From: Clostridiaceae bacterium BRH_c20a
Lineage (GTDB): Bacteria; Bacillota; Peptococcia; Peptococcales; BICA1-8
Assembly (NCBI GenBank): GCA_000961765.1
Contig: LADT01000036.1
Location: 1 to 64,000 of the forward strand
Reading direction: 5' to 3'
Length of the DNA stretch: 64,000 nt
Shown here: positions 34,340 to 43,082 of the stretch, piece by piece
Numbering within the stretch: position 1 is the stretch's first letter
Layout: the number at the start of each line of letters is the position of its first letter
Notes under the pieces: model-generated
What the model saw: only the letters and a program-made list of their open reading frames with translations
Told to the model about the DNA's origin: nothing
Databases searched by the model: none
Program-made: the position numbers and the translations under genes

Positions 34340-35464
34340 CTACTCCTTTAACAGCTTACTTGAGGCCATAAAAATCATATTGGAGTCTATTTTTTTCTTA
34401 ATATTAAGTAATAGCTTCCTATAAGATTGTTGGTCTGTATTTGTGATAGCATTATTTTGGTAGTAGAGTGTTCCTCCAATATTATTTATGGAGCAACTTA
34501 GTTCTTTAATGTGCTCACTATAAGGCTCCCCACTGATATTAAACTCAAAAGTACCATTGGTGGCAATTCCTTGTAAATCATATGGAAAATTATTAGCACC
34601 ACTCCACTTTTGTAAAATATCTAATCCATTTAAGTAGTTATCTAAGTCTAATACCACATTAAACAACATCTTTTCTTGCACTTTCAGAGGAATATCTGTT
34701 TTATAAAACCCAAATTCTTTTGCTAGTTCAGCAGATTGAATGTCAATAATATCCTTTAGTCCCTCTAATTCAATCTGCAGCAGCATCTCTGTACCTGATG
34801 ATTTATAACAAAGAAGAGATAGTCTGTATCCCCTAGATATTATTTTAGGGATTATCCTTTTTATGGCTTCAATACTAGAGAGCTTACATTCCATAGTTAA
34901 CTTTGTCTGGGGTTTTGGTTTAAGCCGTAAAGTAACTTTTGTAATAAACCCAAAGTGCCCCCATGAACCCGCAAGAAGCTGCGAAATATCATAACCACTA
35001 ACATTTTTTATTGTTCTACCTCCAACTTTAACAACCTCACCTGAAGGGGATATAAATTCTAGCCCAAGGACATAGTGGCGAGTGCTTTTATACATGTATT
35101 TCTTTTTGCCCCAACTATTACTAGCTACTAACCCGCCCACAGTTTCACCTGGGCTGTTATTATAGATAGGGAAAAAGAGATTATCTGCAGCTAAGAATGT
35201 ACTAAGCTCTTCAATTCTCATCCCCGCTTCCACTTCTATACTCATATTATCTGGCCGATACTCTATAACCTTATTAAGGTTTTTTGTGCTAAGAATTATT
35301 CCATCCTGGATCTCCGGTAGAATTTGTTGAATCTTAGAACCTCCTCCTAGAGGGTAGATAGCTATTTTCTTTTTGTTAGCCTCCATAATAATTGACTTTG
35401 CTTCTGCAATTGAATTAGGAAATACAGTGCTTTCACCAGCTGCACTAGAAGCTAATTTAATCAA
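34340..35464 (-). CDS. glcE: FAD-binding oxidase subunit (GlcE-like)
   Basis: The 374 residues hold a PCMH-type FAD-binding domain: IYPLGGGSKIQ, NNSPGETVGGLVASNSWG and GGRTIKNVSGYDISQLLAGS. It is smaller and more divergent than GlcD, as usual for GlcE. It sits between the GlcD- and GlcF-like genes with short gaps (24 and 7 bases). It probably assists the main FAD subunit in the oxidase complex. Start behind AGGAGGAGAAAAA. Confidence 0.85.
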   Translation of the reverse strand: MIKLASSAAGESTVFPNSIAEAKSIIMEANKKKIAIYPLGGGSKIQQILPEIQDGIILSTKNLNKVIEYRPDNMSIEVEAGMRIEELSTFLAADNLFFPIYNNSPGETVGGLVASNSWGKKKYMYKSTRHYVLGLEFISPSGEVVKVGGRTIKNVSGYDISQLLAGSWGHFGFITKVTLRLKPKPQTKLTMECKLSSIEAIKRIIPKIISRGYRLSLLCYKSSGTEMLLQIELEGLKDIIDIQSAELAKEFGFYKTDIPLKVQEKMLFNVVLDLDNYLNGLDILQKWSGANNFPYDLQGIATNGTFEFNISGEPYSEHIKELSCSINNIGGTLYYQNNAITNTDQQSYRKLLLNIKKKIDSNMIFMASSKLLKE

Positions 35465-35488
35465 TTTTTCTCCTCCTCTACCCTTTTC

Positions 35489-36865
35489 TCAAGGCAATAC
35501 TTTATCTGCATTTAAAAGGTTATCCGGGTCAAAGGCCTCTTTTACGCTTTTCATAAATTTAATACTAGCTTCATTAAAGGCCACAGGCATATACTTAATC
35601 TTTTCTAAGCCAATACCATGTTCACCTGATAGAGTTCCACCTTGTGCTAAAGCTTCTCTAAATATTTCATCACAAGCATGCTCAACCATTTCAACATCTT
35701 TAGGTATTCTATAGTCATAGAGAAGATGGGGATGGAGGTTTCCGTCACCGGCGTGGGCCAGTTGAGCTATAGTAATACCATACTTATCAGCAATTTTTGA
35801 TACATTTTTCAACATCATGGCTAGTCTATCTAATGGAACAACTACGTCCTGCACAATCATGGATGGCTTTAACTTACCTAATGCACCATTAGCCGAACGC
35901 CGAGCCTTCCATAGCGCCTGTCTTTCATTCTCATTCTTTGCAATATCATAACTTACCGCATTATTCTTTTTAAAAATTTCTGTAATTTTTGGTACCTGTC
36001 CCTGCACTTCAGATGGGTATCCATCAACCTCAATCAGGAGCAAAGCTGCCGCTTCCTTAGGTAATCCTAGCTTAGTATAATCTTCTACTGCTCTTATTAA
36101 TGTGTTATCCATGATCTCCATAGTAGTTGGTACTACTCCACTTGCAAATATATCAGCAACACACTGTCCTGCATCTCCTAGATCACTAAAAATGGCAGTC
36201 ATAGTGACTACGTCTGAATTTAGGGGTGTTAGGCTTAGTAATGCTTTAGTAACCACTCCCAATGTACCCTCGGAACCACATAGTAGATAGGTTAAATCTA
36301 TCTGGTCATTATGCCCCATAAGCTGTCCGGTTCTAATTATTTCACCCGATGGCAAAACAACCTCTATTCCTAGAACATGGTCCTTTGTACACCCATATTT
36401 TACTCCTCTCATTCCTCCTGCATTTTCTGCGATATTACCACCTATTGTGGAAACATTCATACTGGCAGGGTCAGGCGCATATATTAGTCCGTGGGATTCT
36501 ACGGCATTTTGTATTTGCTTATTTGTGACTCCAGCTTCAACAAATATCGTTTTATTAGCAGGGTTAATATCTAATATTTTATTCATTTTATTCATTGCTA
36601 TAATTATTCCCCCGTTGGAGGCAATGGCACCTCCACTTAAACAGGTCCCTGCACCACGGGGCACTACTCTAATTCCGGATTCTTTAGTATACTTTAAAAT
36701 TCGGGAAACCATTTCTGTATTAGTTGGGAAAACTACGGCATCGGGATTTCCGAAATACTGGGAGGCGTCATAAGAAAAAGTATAAAGTGGTATCTTGGTA
36801 CAGACTAAATAATCCTCTCCCCCCACTAGTTCTGTTAGCTTCCGAATATTTTTTTTATTTAACAT
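35489..36865 (-). CDS. glcD: FAD-linked 2-hydroxyacid oxidase (GlcD-like)
   Basis: The 458 residues show the FAD-binding PCMH domain (VVPRGAGTCLSGGAIASNGG, VSTIGGNIAENAGG, GVKYGCTKDHVLG) and the C-terminal GlcD/DLD domain (AHAGDGNLHPHLLYD, then GGTLSGEHGIGLEKIKYMP). These are the standard flavin-contact and active-site His/Glu motifs. It is the catalytic subunit oxidising a 2-hydroxy acid such as glycolate or D-lactate. It lies downstream of the sigma-54 regulator on the same strand. Confidence 0.92.
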   Translation of the reverse strand: MLNKKNIRKLTELVGGEDYLVCTKIPLYTFSYDASQYFGNPDAVVFPTNTEMVSRILKYTKESGIRVVPRGAGTCLSGGAIASNGGIIIAMNKMNKILDINPANKTIFVEAGVTNKQIQNAVESHGLIYAPDPASMNVSTIGGNIAENAGGMRGVKYGCTKDHVLGIEVVLPSGEIIRTGQLMGHNDQIDLTYLLCGSEGTLGVVTKALLSLTPLNSDVVTMTAIFSDLGDAGQCVADIFASGVVPTTMEIMDNTLIRAVEDYTKLGLPKEAAALLLIEVDGYPSEVQGQVPKITEIFKKNNAVSYDIAKNENERQALWKARRSANGALGKLKPSMIVQDVVVPLDRLAMMLKNVSKIADKYGITIAQLAHAGDGNLHPHLLYDYRIPKDVEMVEHACDEIFREALAQGGTLSGEHGIGLEKIKYMPVAFNEASIKFMKSVKEAFDPDNLLNADKVLP

Positions 36866-36923
36866 AGGTGTGTCACCTTCTTTTAATTCTTTTAAGATAT
36901 AAACTTTTTAATAAAATTATTTA

Positions 36924-38342
36924 TTAAATCATTTTATATTTTTTTAACCGATAGGCAATTTGATAGTACTCTAAATGAATGCCCTTCTTTTTAAGCTCTG
37001 AAGCTATTTTTCTAGGACCTAATCCCTTGAAATTTAAATCTTTTATTAACTCGTCCAAAGTAGACGCCTGGCCGCTATTATCTTGCTTAATTTCAGGACT
37101 ATATTCTTCCTCAAACATCTTAAAGTGCAAATGTTCCACATCTACTAAGACCTTAATATCCTTAATATCGTTACCGATATTGCTAACTAATGGTGCTGCG
37201 GCATCTATTGCTACATTTATCACGTCTCTAAATTGTCTAATATTACGTTCATACTTAGCTTTCAATAAAATATTTTTTGCCGTCTCAGTAAAAATTATTT
37301 TAAGGTTAATTCCATATCTACTTTTAGCTGAAGCTTGATATAAATTTACAAAGAATTCAAGAAGCTTTTCTTTTTCTTCTAAGCTTCTCGCACTTAATGG
37401 TGGCAGCTCAATCAGATACTGTGCTAAACGCTGATATAATTCAGGAATAAACTCTTCCTTTAAGTTCTTACTAGATGCGGTAATAATTAATATATCAACT
37501 TCCCGTTCTTTTCTTCCGCCAATTCTCCGCACTAAACCAGACTCAATGACCTTTAAGAGCATGGTCTGATGTGTACCCAATGCATGGGCCTCATCAAGAA
37601 ATAAGATGCCACCATCTGCACCTTCAACTAAACCAGGCTTCTCATGGGCACCAGTGAAAGAACCTTTTTCAGTTCCAAATACCTCCATGGCAGCTATATC
37701 AGAGTTTGTAAACTGTGCACAGTTTACTTCAATAAATGGTGAACCAGGTTTTATAACACCCATTCTTTCAGCAAAGCTATACATGGCTTTGGCAATCATA
37801 GTTTTTCCTGTTCCTGTCTCTCCCACGATCACACAATGCCGAGGACCGCCTAATGAAGCTATACTGCGTTTTGCTTTGTTAACTGCATCCTTTAAACTAC
37901 CATCGTTCCCTATGATAGTTTCAAAAACATCATGCATTTTACTTTGCGCCAATTCAAGTTCCAGACTTTCCAATCGTTTTGAAAGTCTTTCAATTTCTGT
38001 TATGTCCCTAAAGGTAGCTACACCACCAGAGAATATTCCATTAATAAATAATGGAATACCATTTACAATAAATACTCTTCCCTCATCATGAATAATCTTC
38101 TTATCATATACAGGTCTTTGTGTTTCTAAAACCTCCAATAAAGCAGCTTTTTGGTAATACTTGGTGATATGTTGTCCTACCATTTCCTCCATATTAGCTT
38201 TTACATAGTCAGCTGAGCTTTTATTAGAGTAAATAATAATTCCTTTGGAATCTACAACATTTACTCCTTCACGCAAGGCTCCCAAGATAGTATGAAATAT
38301 TTCGCCATTACTATTAAATTTATCATTCACTACAACTCTCAC
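36924..38342 (-). CDS. Sigma-54-dependent PAS/AAA+ transcriptional activator
   Basis: The 472 residues begin with a PAS sensor (about 10-115: ALREGVNVVDSKGIIIYSNK). The AAA+ domain has Walker A GETGTGKT, the sigma-54 contact loop GSFTGA (variant of GAFTGA), Walker B GGILFLDEAHAL and RRIGGRKEREVD. The C-terminus is a HTH-like stretch (KGLGPRKIASELKKKGIHLE). It sits between the TRAP solute-binding gene and the oxidase genes and is the obvious activator of the sigma-54 promoter upstream of dctP. The signal sensed by the PAS domain is unknown. Confidence 0.9.
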   Translation of the reverse strand: MRVVVNDKFNSNGEIFHTILGALREGVNVVDSKGIIIYSNKSSADYVKANMEEMVGQHITKYYQKAALLEVLETQRPVYDKKIIHDEGRVFIVNGIPLFINGIFSGGVATFRDITEIERLSKRLESLELELAQSKMHDVFETIIGNDGSLKDAVNKAKRSIASLGGPRHCVIVGETGTGKTMIAKAMYSFAERMGVIKPGSPFIEVNCAQFTNSDIAAMEVFGTEKGSFTGAHEKPGLVEGADGGILFLDEAHALGTHQTMLLKVIESGLVRRIGGRKEREVDILIITASSKNLKEEFIPELYQRLAQYLIELPPLSARSLEEKEKLLEFFVNLYQASAKSRYGINLKIIFTETAKNILLKAKYERNIRQFRDVINVAIDAAAPLVSNIGNDIKDIKVLVDVEHLHFKMFEEEYSPEIKQDNSGQASTLDELIKDLNFKGLGPRKIASELKKKGIHLEYYQIAYRLKKYKMI

Positions 38343-38412
38343 CCCTTTAGAATCTCCAATCGACTAAAATATCTCAAAAATATGTTTCTCTTTTATTAAT
38401 ATTTTAATATAA

Positions 38413-38449
38413 ATCGTGGGTTATTAACATCAAGTTAATAACCCACGAT
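38413..38449. terminator. Perfect hairpin between dctP and the activator gene
   Basis: ATCGTGGGTTATTAAC and GTTAATAACCCACGAT form a perfect 16-base stem with a 5-base loop. No strong U-run follows on the minus strand (TTATATT), so it may partly terminate or protect the dctP transcript, giving more binding protein than enzyme. Confidence 0.65.
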
Positions 38450-38475
38450 GTGAAGGGGGTTGGGGCTTGTTAAAA

Positions 38476-39525
38476 CTATTGGCCGGCTGCTTGAACTCTC
38501 TCTATTAGGTCTTTACCGATTTTATCTTGCCATTTTTCATATACTGGAAGCATTGCCTTCTGCCATTCTGCTTTATCAGGTTCAGTAACTTTCATACCGT
38601 TTGCCTTCAACTCACTTAAAAGACTATTATCCATATCTAAGATAATCTTTCTTTCAAAATCACGGGCATCATTAGCAGCCTTTTGGAAGATTTCCTTTTC
38701 CTCAGCAGATAACTTATCCCATAGATTCTGACTGATTAATAATGGAGCCGGAGCATAAAAATGTCCTGTTAATGCTAAATTATCTTGTACTTCAAAAAAT
38801 TTAGACGTAAAAATGATTGGAAGTGGGTTTTCTTGGGCGTCAACTGTTTTTTGCTGCAATGCCGTAAACAATTCTCCAAACGCCATAGGAGTTGGATCTG
38901 CGCCAATTACTTTAAAAGAATCCATATGGATTTGGTTTTCCATTGTTCTAATTTTCATACCTTTCATATCTCCTGGGAGTACAACTGGTCCCGAGGAGTT
39001 TGTTACATTTCTAAAACCGTTTTCCCAAAATGCTAAACCAACAAGCCCACTACCTTCGAGCTTAGTGAACATGTCTTTACCTATTTCGCCATCTAGAACT
39101 TTATATGCATGCTCTCTGCTTTTAAAAATAAAAGGAAGGTCAGAAACTAAGAATGCATCAGAAAAACCTGCTAAAGGAGCTGTAGAAACAAGTGTTAAAT
39201 CTATAGTACCCATTTGAACTCCTTCAATTGATTCCCTTTCAGAACCTAATTGGGCTGCAGGATATATTTCCACAGAGTATTTACCATTTGTTTTTTCCTT
39301 AAGTATTTTACCAAATTCAACTAAACCAGCATGATATGGATGATCAGCCACTAAGGTATGAGCAATCTTTAATACTGTTGTCTCAACTTTAACTTCTTCC
39401 TTTTTGGGCTCCTCTGCTTTAGGCTCTTCTTTTTTTGTCTCACCACCAGAGCAACCTACAACAAGGGTAATTGCAAATAATACCATAAGTAACAAAGCGA
39501 TAAACTTTACACTCTTTCTCTTCAT
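38476..39525 (-). CDS. dctP: TRAP transporter solute-binding lipoprotein (DctP-like)
   Basis: The 349 residues start with a lipoprotein signal (LLMVLFAITLVVGCSGG) and a charged KEEPKAEEPKKEE linker. The TRAP SBP fold follows, with LKIAHTLVADHPYHAGLVEF, GAQLGSERESIEGVQMGTID-type sequence and a QMGT/VDAQENP ligand region. It binds an organic acid outside the cell. The DctQ and DctM membrane subunits are not in the window, so it either uses distant partners or acts as a sensor-type SBP. Ribosome site GAGGAAAG. Confidence 0.9.
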   Translation of the reverse strand: MKRKSVKFIALLLMVLFAITLVVGCSGGETKKEEPKAEEPKKEEVKVETTVLKIAHTLVADHPYHAGLVEFGKILKEKTNGKYSVEIYPAAQLGSERESIEGVQMGTIDLTLVSTAPLAGFSDAFLVSDLPFIFKSREHAYKVLDGEIGKDMFTKLEGSGLVGLAFWENGFRNVTNSSGPVVLPGDMKGMKIRTMENQIHMDSFKVIGADPTPMAFGELFTALQQKTVDAQENPLPIIFTSKFFEVQDNLALTGHFYAPAPLLISQNLWDKLSAEEKEIFQKAANDARDFERKIILDMDNSLLSELKANGMKVTEPDKAEWQKAMLPVYEKWQDKIGKDLIERVQAAGQ

Positions 39526-39705
39526 AATCTTTCCTCCTCAAATTTTAACAATATTAATTAATGTTCTAAACTTTCTAAAAACTCTTCACCTCCCAAAAAT
39601 AGTTGCTGCCAACAATTAACCAAATAGCGCTTGTCCAAATTACCAATAGAATCATTAATAAATTATAATTCATGGCACCTTTAAACTATTTGCATAAATT
39701 AAATA

Positions 39706-39724
39706 GATGCAATTTTCGTGCCCA
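39706..39724 (-). promoter_or_regulatory. Sigma-54 promoter upstream of dctP
   Basis: On the minus strand TGGGCACGAAAATTGCAT holds GG-N10-GC (GGCACGAAAATTGC), matching the -24/-12 consensus with correct spacing. Transcription would start near 39,697, leaving a leader of about 170 bases before dctP. Confidence 0.78.
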
Positions 39725-39784
39725 ATTAATCAACTATAGTAGTAGCCATTATTATAACTATGTCCAAATATTTTTGGAATAAAA

Positions 39785-39823
39785 CGTTAGAAAGCGTTAG
39801 AATAATCTCTCTAATATGTTAGA
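39785..39823 (-). promoter_or_regulatory. Candidate upstream activator sites
   Basis: Three copies of (C/T)GTTAGA lie at 39,785, 39,795 and 39,817; the last is part of the inverted repeat TCTAATATGTTAGA. They sit 60-100 bases upstream of the -24 box, the usual place for enhancer-binding activators. Binding by the adjacent activator is inference. Confidence 0.5.
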
Positions 39824-39825
39824 AT

Positions 39826-40095
39826 CCCCGTGGAAACCAAAAGTTCTCCTCTGCCTGACATCGGTTTACAAAATATATTACCGCGATGTTCTGTCAATTA
39901 GCTAAAAAGACCCAGAAATAATAAGCTCTGTTTTTTAACCATCAAACAATTTTCCAAGTAAGTTAATATTGTTATTATTAGTTTCTCCTTTAGTGGCTCA
40001 AAGCGGAAAAATCCGCTATACTATAACTAACTTATTATAGAGGAGATGTTGATTTATGTATATATCAGCAAATATTATAGCCATTGTGTATAACA
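39826..40095. other. Divergent intergenic region
   Basis: AT-rich DNA between the dctP promoter region and rsgA, with small inverted sequences (AGCGGAAAAATCCGCT near 40,000). The 270 bases hold no recognisable gene. Confidence 0.35.
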
Positions 40096-40135
40096 GGGAG
40101 GTGTGTGTTAAGTAAACAAACACATTAAACCTCCC
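40096..40135 (+). promoter_or_regulatory. Leader hairpin upstream of rsgA
   Basis: GGGAGGT...TGTGTT pairs with AACACA...ACCTCCC. A small GTGATTAATCAC palindrome follows just before the TAGGAGG ribosome site. No U-run follows the main stem, so a leader regulatory structure is more likely than a terminator. Confidence 0.45.
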
Positions 40136-40172
40136 AAAAGGTGATTAATCACATTTTTAGGAGGATATAAAA

Positions 40173-41255
40173 TTGATAGATAATATTTTAAAAAGACATG
40201 GTATAAGTGAACGTTTTTTACAGGAAGGAACCTTATATCCCAATTTTGTTATTGGACGTATTTGTTCACAATATAAGAGTTTATACAAAGCAGTAACCCA
40301 AAGTGGGGAGGTTTTTGCCGAAGTATCCGGTAAGTTTCGATATGCAGCCAACTATTCCTCCGATTATCCTGCGGTTGGTGATTTTGTGATGCTTGATCGC
40401 AGCGATAATGAAAACGGAAATGCAATTATTCACCATGTTCTCTCTAGAAAGAGCTCCTTCGAGCGTAAAGGGGCAGGAACTGAGAATGATACACAGATAG
40501 TTGCGGCAAACATTGACACGGTATTTATTTGTATGGCATTGAATAATGACTATAATCTGCGGCGGCTAGAACGTTACATATCCATAGCATGGGACAGCAG
40601 AGCTCTTCCTGTAGTGGTATTAACCAAATCTGACCTCTGTCATGAATTACAGGAAAAGTTACTACAGGTTTCATCTGTAGCCATTGGTGTGGAAGTATTG
40701 GTCACTTCAGCTCTGTCAGAAGGAGGCTACGAAATTATTCAGCCATTTATTCAACCGGGCAAAACTATTGCCTTTATTGGCTCCTCAGGTGTGGGTAAGT
40801 CTACATTAATTAATCGTTTAGCAGGAAGGGAAATTCTAGAGACAAATAACACCCGCAAAGACGATAAAGGCAAACATACAACTACACGGAGACAATTGCT
40901 GGTTCTTCAAAATGGCGGGATTGTCATTGATACCCCCGGAATGAGAGAATTGGGAGTTGAAGGCGCTGATTTAGCAAGAGCATTTGCTGATATCGATGGG
41001 TTAGCCAAACAGTGTAAATTTGGGGATTGTTCCCACCAGAGCGAACCGGGGTGTGCAATACAAAAGGCCATTAAAGATGGTGAACTGACCGAGAAACGTC
41101 TGGAAAGCTATATAAAAATTAAGAAAGAAGCAAAATACGACGGCCTAAACTCAAAACAAATAGAAACAGAAAAGATTAATACTATGTTTTCAGGCATGGG
41201 CGGTATGAAAAACGCCAGGAAATTTATTAAGGAGCAAAGTAAGAAAAAACGATAA
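40173..41255 (+). CDS. rsgA: Ribosome small-subunit-dependent GTPase RsgA
   Basis: The 360 residues have an N-terminal OB-fold (about 25-90) and a circularly permuted GTPase. G4 VLTKSDL precedes G1 GSSGVGKST, the switch region has RKDDKGKHTTTRR, and G3 is DTPGMREL. The C-terminal zinc site is CKFGDCSHQSEPGC. It helps 30S subunit maturation. The TTG start lies behind a perfect TAGGAGG. The length is slightly over the family average because of a basic C-terminal tail (EQSKKKR). Confidence 0.95.
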   Translation: MIDNILKRHGISERFLQEGTLYPNFVIGRICSQYKSLYKAVTQSGEVFAEVSGKFRYAANYSSDYPAVGDFVMLDRSDNENGNAIIHHVLSRKSSFERKGAGTENDTQIVAANIDTVFICMALNNDYNLRRLERYISIAWDSRALPVVVLTKSDLCHELQEKLLQVSSVAIGVEVLVTSALSEGGYEIIQPFIQPGKTIAFIGSSGVGKSTLINRLAGREILETNNTRKDDKGKHTTTRRQLLVLQNGGIVIDTPGMRELGVEGADLARAFADIDGLAKQCKFGDCSHQSEPGCAIQKAIKDGELTEKRLESYIKIKKEAKYDGLNSKQIETEKINTMFSGMGGMKNARKFIKEQSKKKR

Positions 41256-41282
41256 TAAAATCATCGATATTTCTACTAGCTT

Positions 41283-41318
41283 AATTAAGGCATTTTCTCA
41301 CGGGAAATGCCTTAATTT
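41283..41318 (+). terminator. Intrinsic terminator
   Basis: TTAAGGCATTT pairs with AAATGCCTTAA, followed by TTTATATT. It ends rsgA and may act on the convergent gene as well. Confidence 0.75.
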
Positions 41319-41357
41319 ATATTATCATTTATGGTTTTTTATGGAGCCTTAGATAAA

Positions 41358-42368
41358 TTATCTAATATCTCTGATATTCTTTAAAAGAATAGAAATAGTC
41401 CCATCTTGATTATTTATAAACTCGATTTTATCCTTATTTTTAAGTTCTTCCAAAGGCAAATTAATTTCAATGCCCGTATCAGTTAGAATTTTTTGTTTTT
41501 TATATATAGGCTTCTCCGACTTATGCTCAACAAATATTTCTTTTTCTGTAACTCCTTTTTTTTGAACTTCCTGAATATAATTTTCTTTAATTTCTGGTAC
41601 ATTTCCAAAAACTTCATTTGCAACTCTTTCAACATCTATCTTTCTTAAATCTTCTAAATCTTCATTAATTATATTTTTAAAGTTTATCCTTTTTTCTATT
41701 TCCTGCTCCCCATAATATTTTGTAATTATATTATTAGCAGTTTTCTCAAGCACCTTAATTTTTTCCTTACCCGAAATATCGCTTGTACATCTTAAAAATA
41801 ATTTAGAAAGATAAAATTCTTTTTCACCATCTATTTCATATTTCTTTTCGAGGAGTCTTATTTTAAAGCTGCTTAAATTAATATAAACGAATTCATCAAT
41901 TTTCTGATTTTCATTAGGTAATGCCGTTTTTTGCTTTATTATAGAGTTAATGTTACCTAATTCGGAATTCTCTACATAATGTATGTAAGAATCCCTATAA
42001 TTAAATTTCAAAATTGCAAGGTGTTTGATTCCTTCTAAATCTAACAAAACAAAAGCTATATCAGCTGAGGGAATATCCGGGTTTTGCAGCATTATTTTAT
42101 ATAGTATGTCTGCCATTTCTTTTGAGATAAATGCAAATTTTTCATTATCTTCGAAAAGCATCTTGCATAGTTGGTTAATTTTATTTTCCTCTTGATTAAA
42201 ACAAGCTACTTTTATGTTAGAATCATCAATACTTTTTTCTAAATGTTTTTCGATAAATTCGTTTATTTCATTATTTGAATTATGCAGATGATCAGATAGT
42301 ACAAGAGTACCTAATGAGTTATCTAAAATATGAACTATTATGCTGTCAATTATAATTTTTTTATCCAC
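41358..42368 (-). CDS. 37-kDa nucleoid-associated protein family (YejK/NdpA-like)
   Basis: The 336 residues match the family layout: IIDSIIVHILDNSLGTLVLS at the start, an acidic helical middle, AFVLLDLEGIKHLAILKFN, and KNIRDIR at the end. YejK-type proteins associate with the nucleoid in Gram-negatives. In Firmicutes this family often occurs in accessory and defence contexts, where its role is unknown. No partner gene is adjacent. Confidence 0.75.
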   Translation of the reverse strand: MDKKIIIDSIIVHILDNSLGTLVLSDHLHNSNNEINEFIEKHLEKSIDDSNIKVACFNQEENKINQLCKMLFEDNEKFAFISKEMADILYKIMLQNPDIPSADIAFVLLDLEGIKHLAILKFNYRDSYIHYVENSELGNINSIIKQKTALPNENQKIDEFVYINLSSFKIRLLEKKYEIDGEKEFYLSKLFLRCTSDISGKEKIKVLEKTANNIITKYYGEQEIEKRINFKNIINEDLEDLRKIDVERVANEVFGNVPEIKENYIQEVQKKGVTEKEIFVEHKSEKPIYKKQKILTDTGIEINLPLEELKNKDKIEFINNQDGTISILLKNIRDIR

Positions 42369-42633
42369 TTAGCTTATTCCCCTTTTACTTTGTTAATTGT
42401 CATAAAGATAGAGTATTAAACCAGAAGGCTGCATATTTTCTGCACTTGCATCCGTGTCTTACTAATATACCATTTTTTACGATTAAACAGTAAAAAAAGA
42501 AAGGATAACTAGGCAGCATCTGGTGTAATAGTTTTTAAAACCTACTTCCTACTTTTTACTAAATAGGTTCTTTTTTCTGATATAATGCTAGTAATAGCAC
42601 ATCTACTTATTATTAAGATTGAAGGAGAATACA

Positions 42634-43035
42634 ATGAACTACTTTAAAGCCTTATGTTTTATTTTTGGTTTTTTATTAATTTTAACGAGACCGCTAATGC
42701 ATTTAGCTCCAAAAAAATGGAATGAATTTGAGTTAGGAAAGGCTTATACCGAAGAAAAGCCCAAGTGGCTATGGATAGCCGGTCTTGCCAGCTTAATAGT
42801 AATTAGTTTTACTTGGTATAAACATTTTACTTCAGAAATACCCTATTCAATTATTATGGCAGTATTTATCACTCTAACATCTATAAAGTCTTCACAATTA
42901 CTTTTCAATTATAAAAATTTTAGAAAATGGGTATATCGGGTATTGATAGAAGATAGACAACAACTAGTGATTATTAATATTGCTGCAACTATACTAGGTA
43001 TCATACTAATTGCACTAGGTTTCCTTGTTTATTAG
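42634..43035 (+). CDS. Small multi-pass membrane protein
   Basis: The ATG at 42,634 follows GAAGGAG; the TTG five codons earlier lies in the ribosome site. The 133 residues form about four membrane helices with a short conserved-looking loop (LMHLAPKKWNEFELG). No family was recognised. It ends at a strong bidirectional terminator. Confidence 0.65.
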   Translation: MNYFKALCFIFGFLLILTRPLMHLAPKKWNEFELGKAYTEEKPKWLWIAGLASLIVISFTWYKHFTSEIPYSIIMAVFITLTSIKSSQLLFNYKNFRKWVYRVLIEDRQQLVIINIAATILGIILIALGFLVY

Positions 43036-43044
43036 GGTGATTCA

Positions 43045-43082
43045 AAAATAAGCAGGCGGAAATTACCGCCTGCTTATTTATA
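43045..43082. terminator. Bidirectional terminator
   Basis: AATAAGCAGGCGG pairs with CCGCCTGCTTATT between two convergent genes; its right arm overlaps the RND stop codon. A-rich and T-rich flanks suit both directions. Confidence 0.82.

Noticed and set aside
39671-39692. Second sigma-54-like site TGGCAC...TTTGCA on the plus strand
   Set aside because: The spacing between GG and GC is too long for sigma-54 binding.
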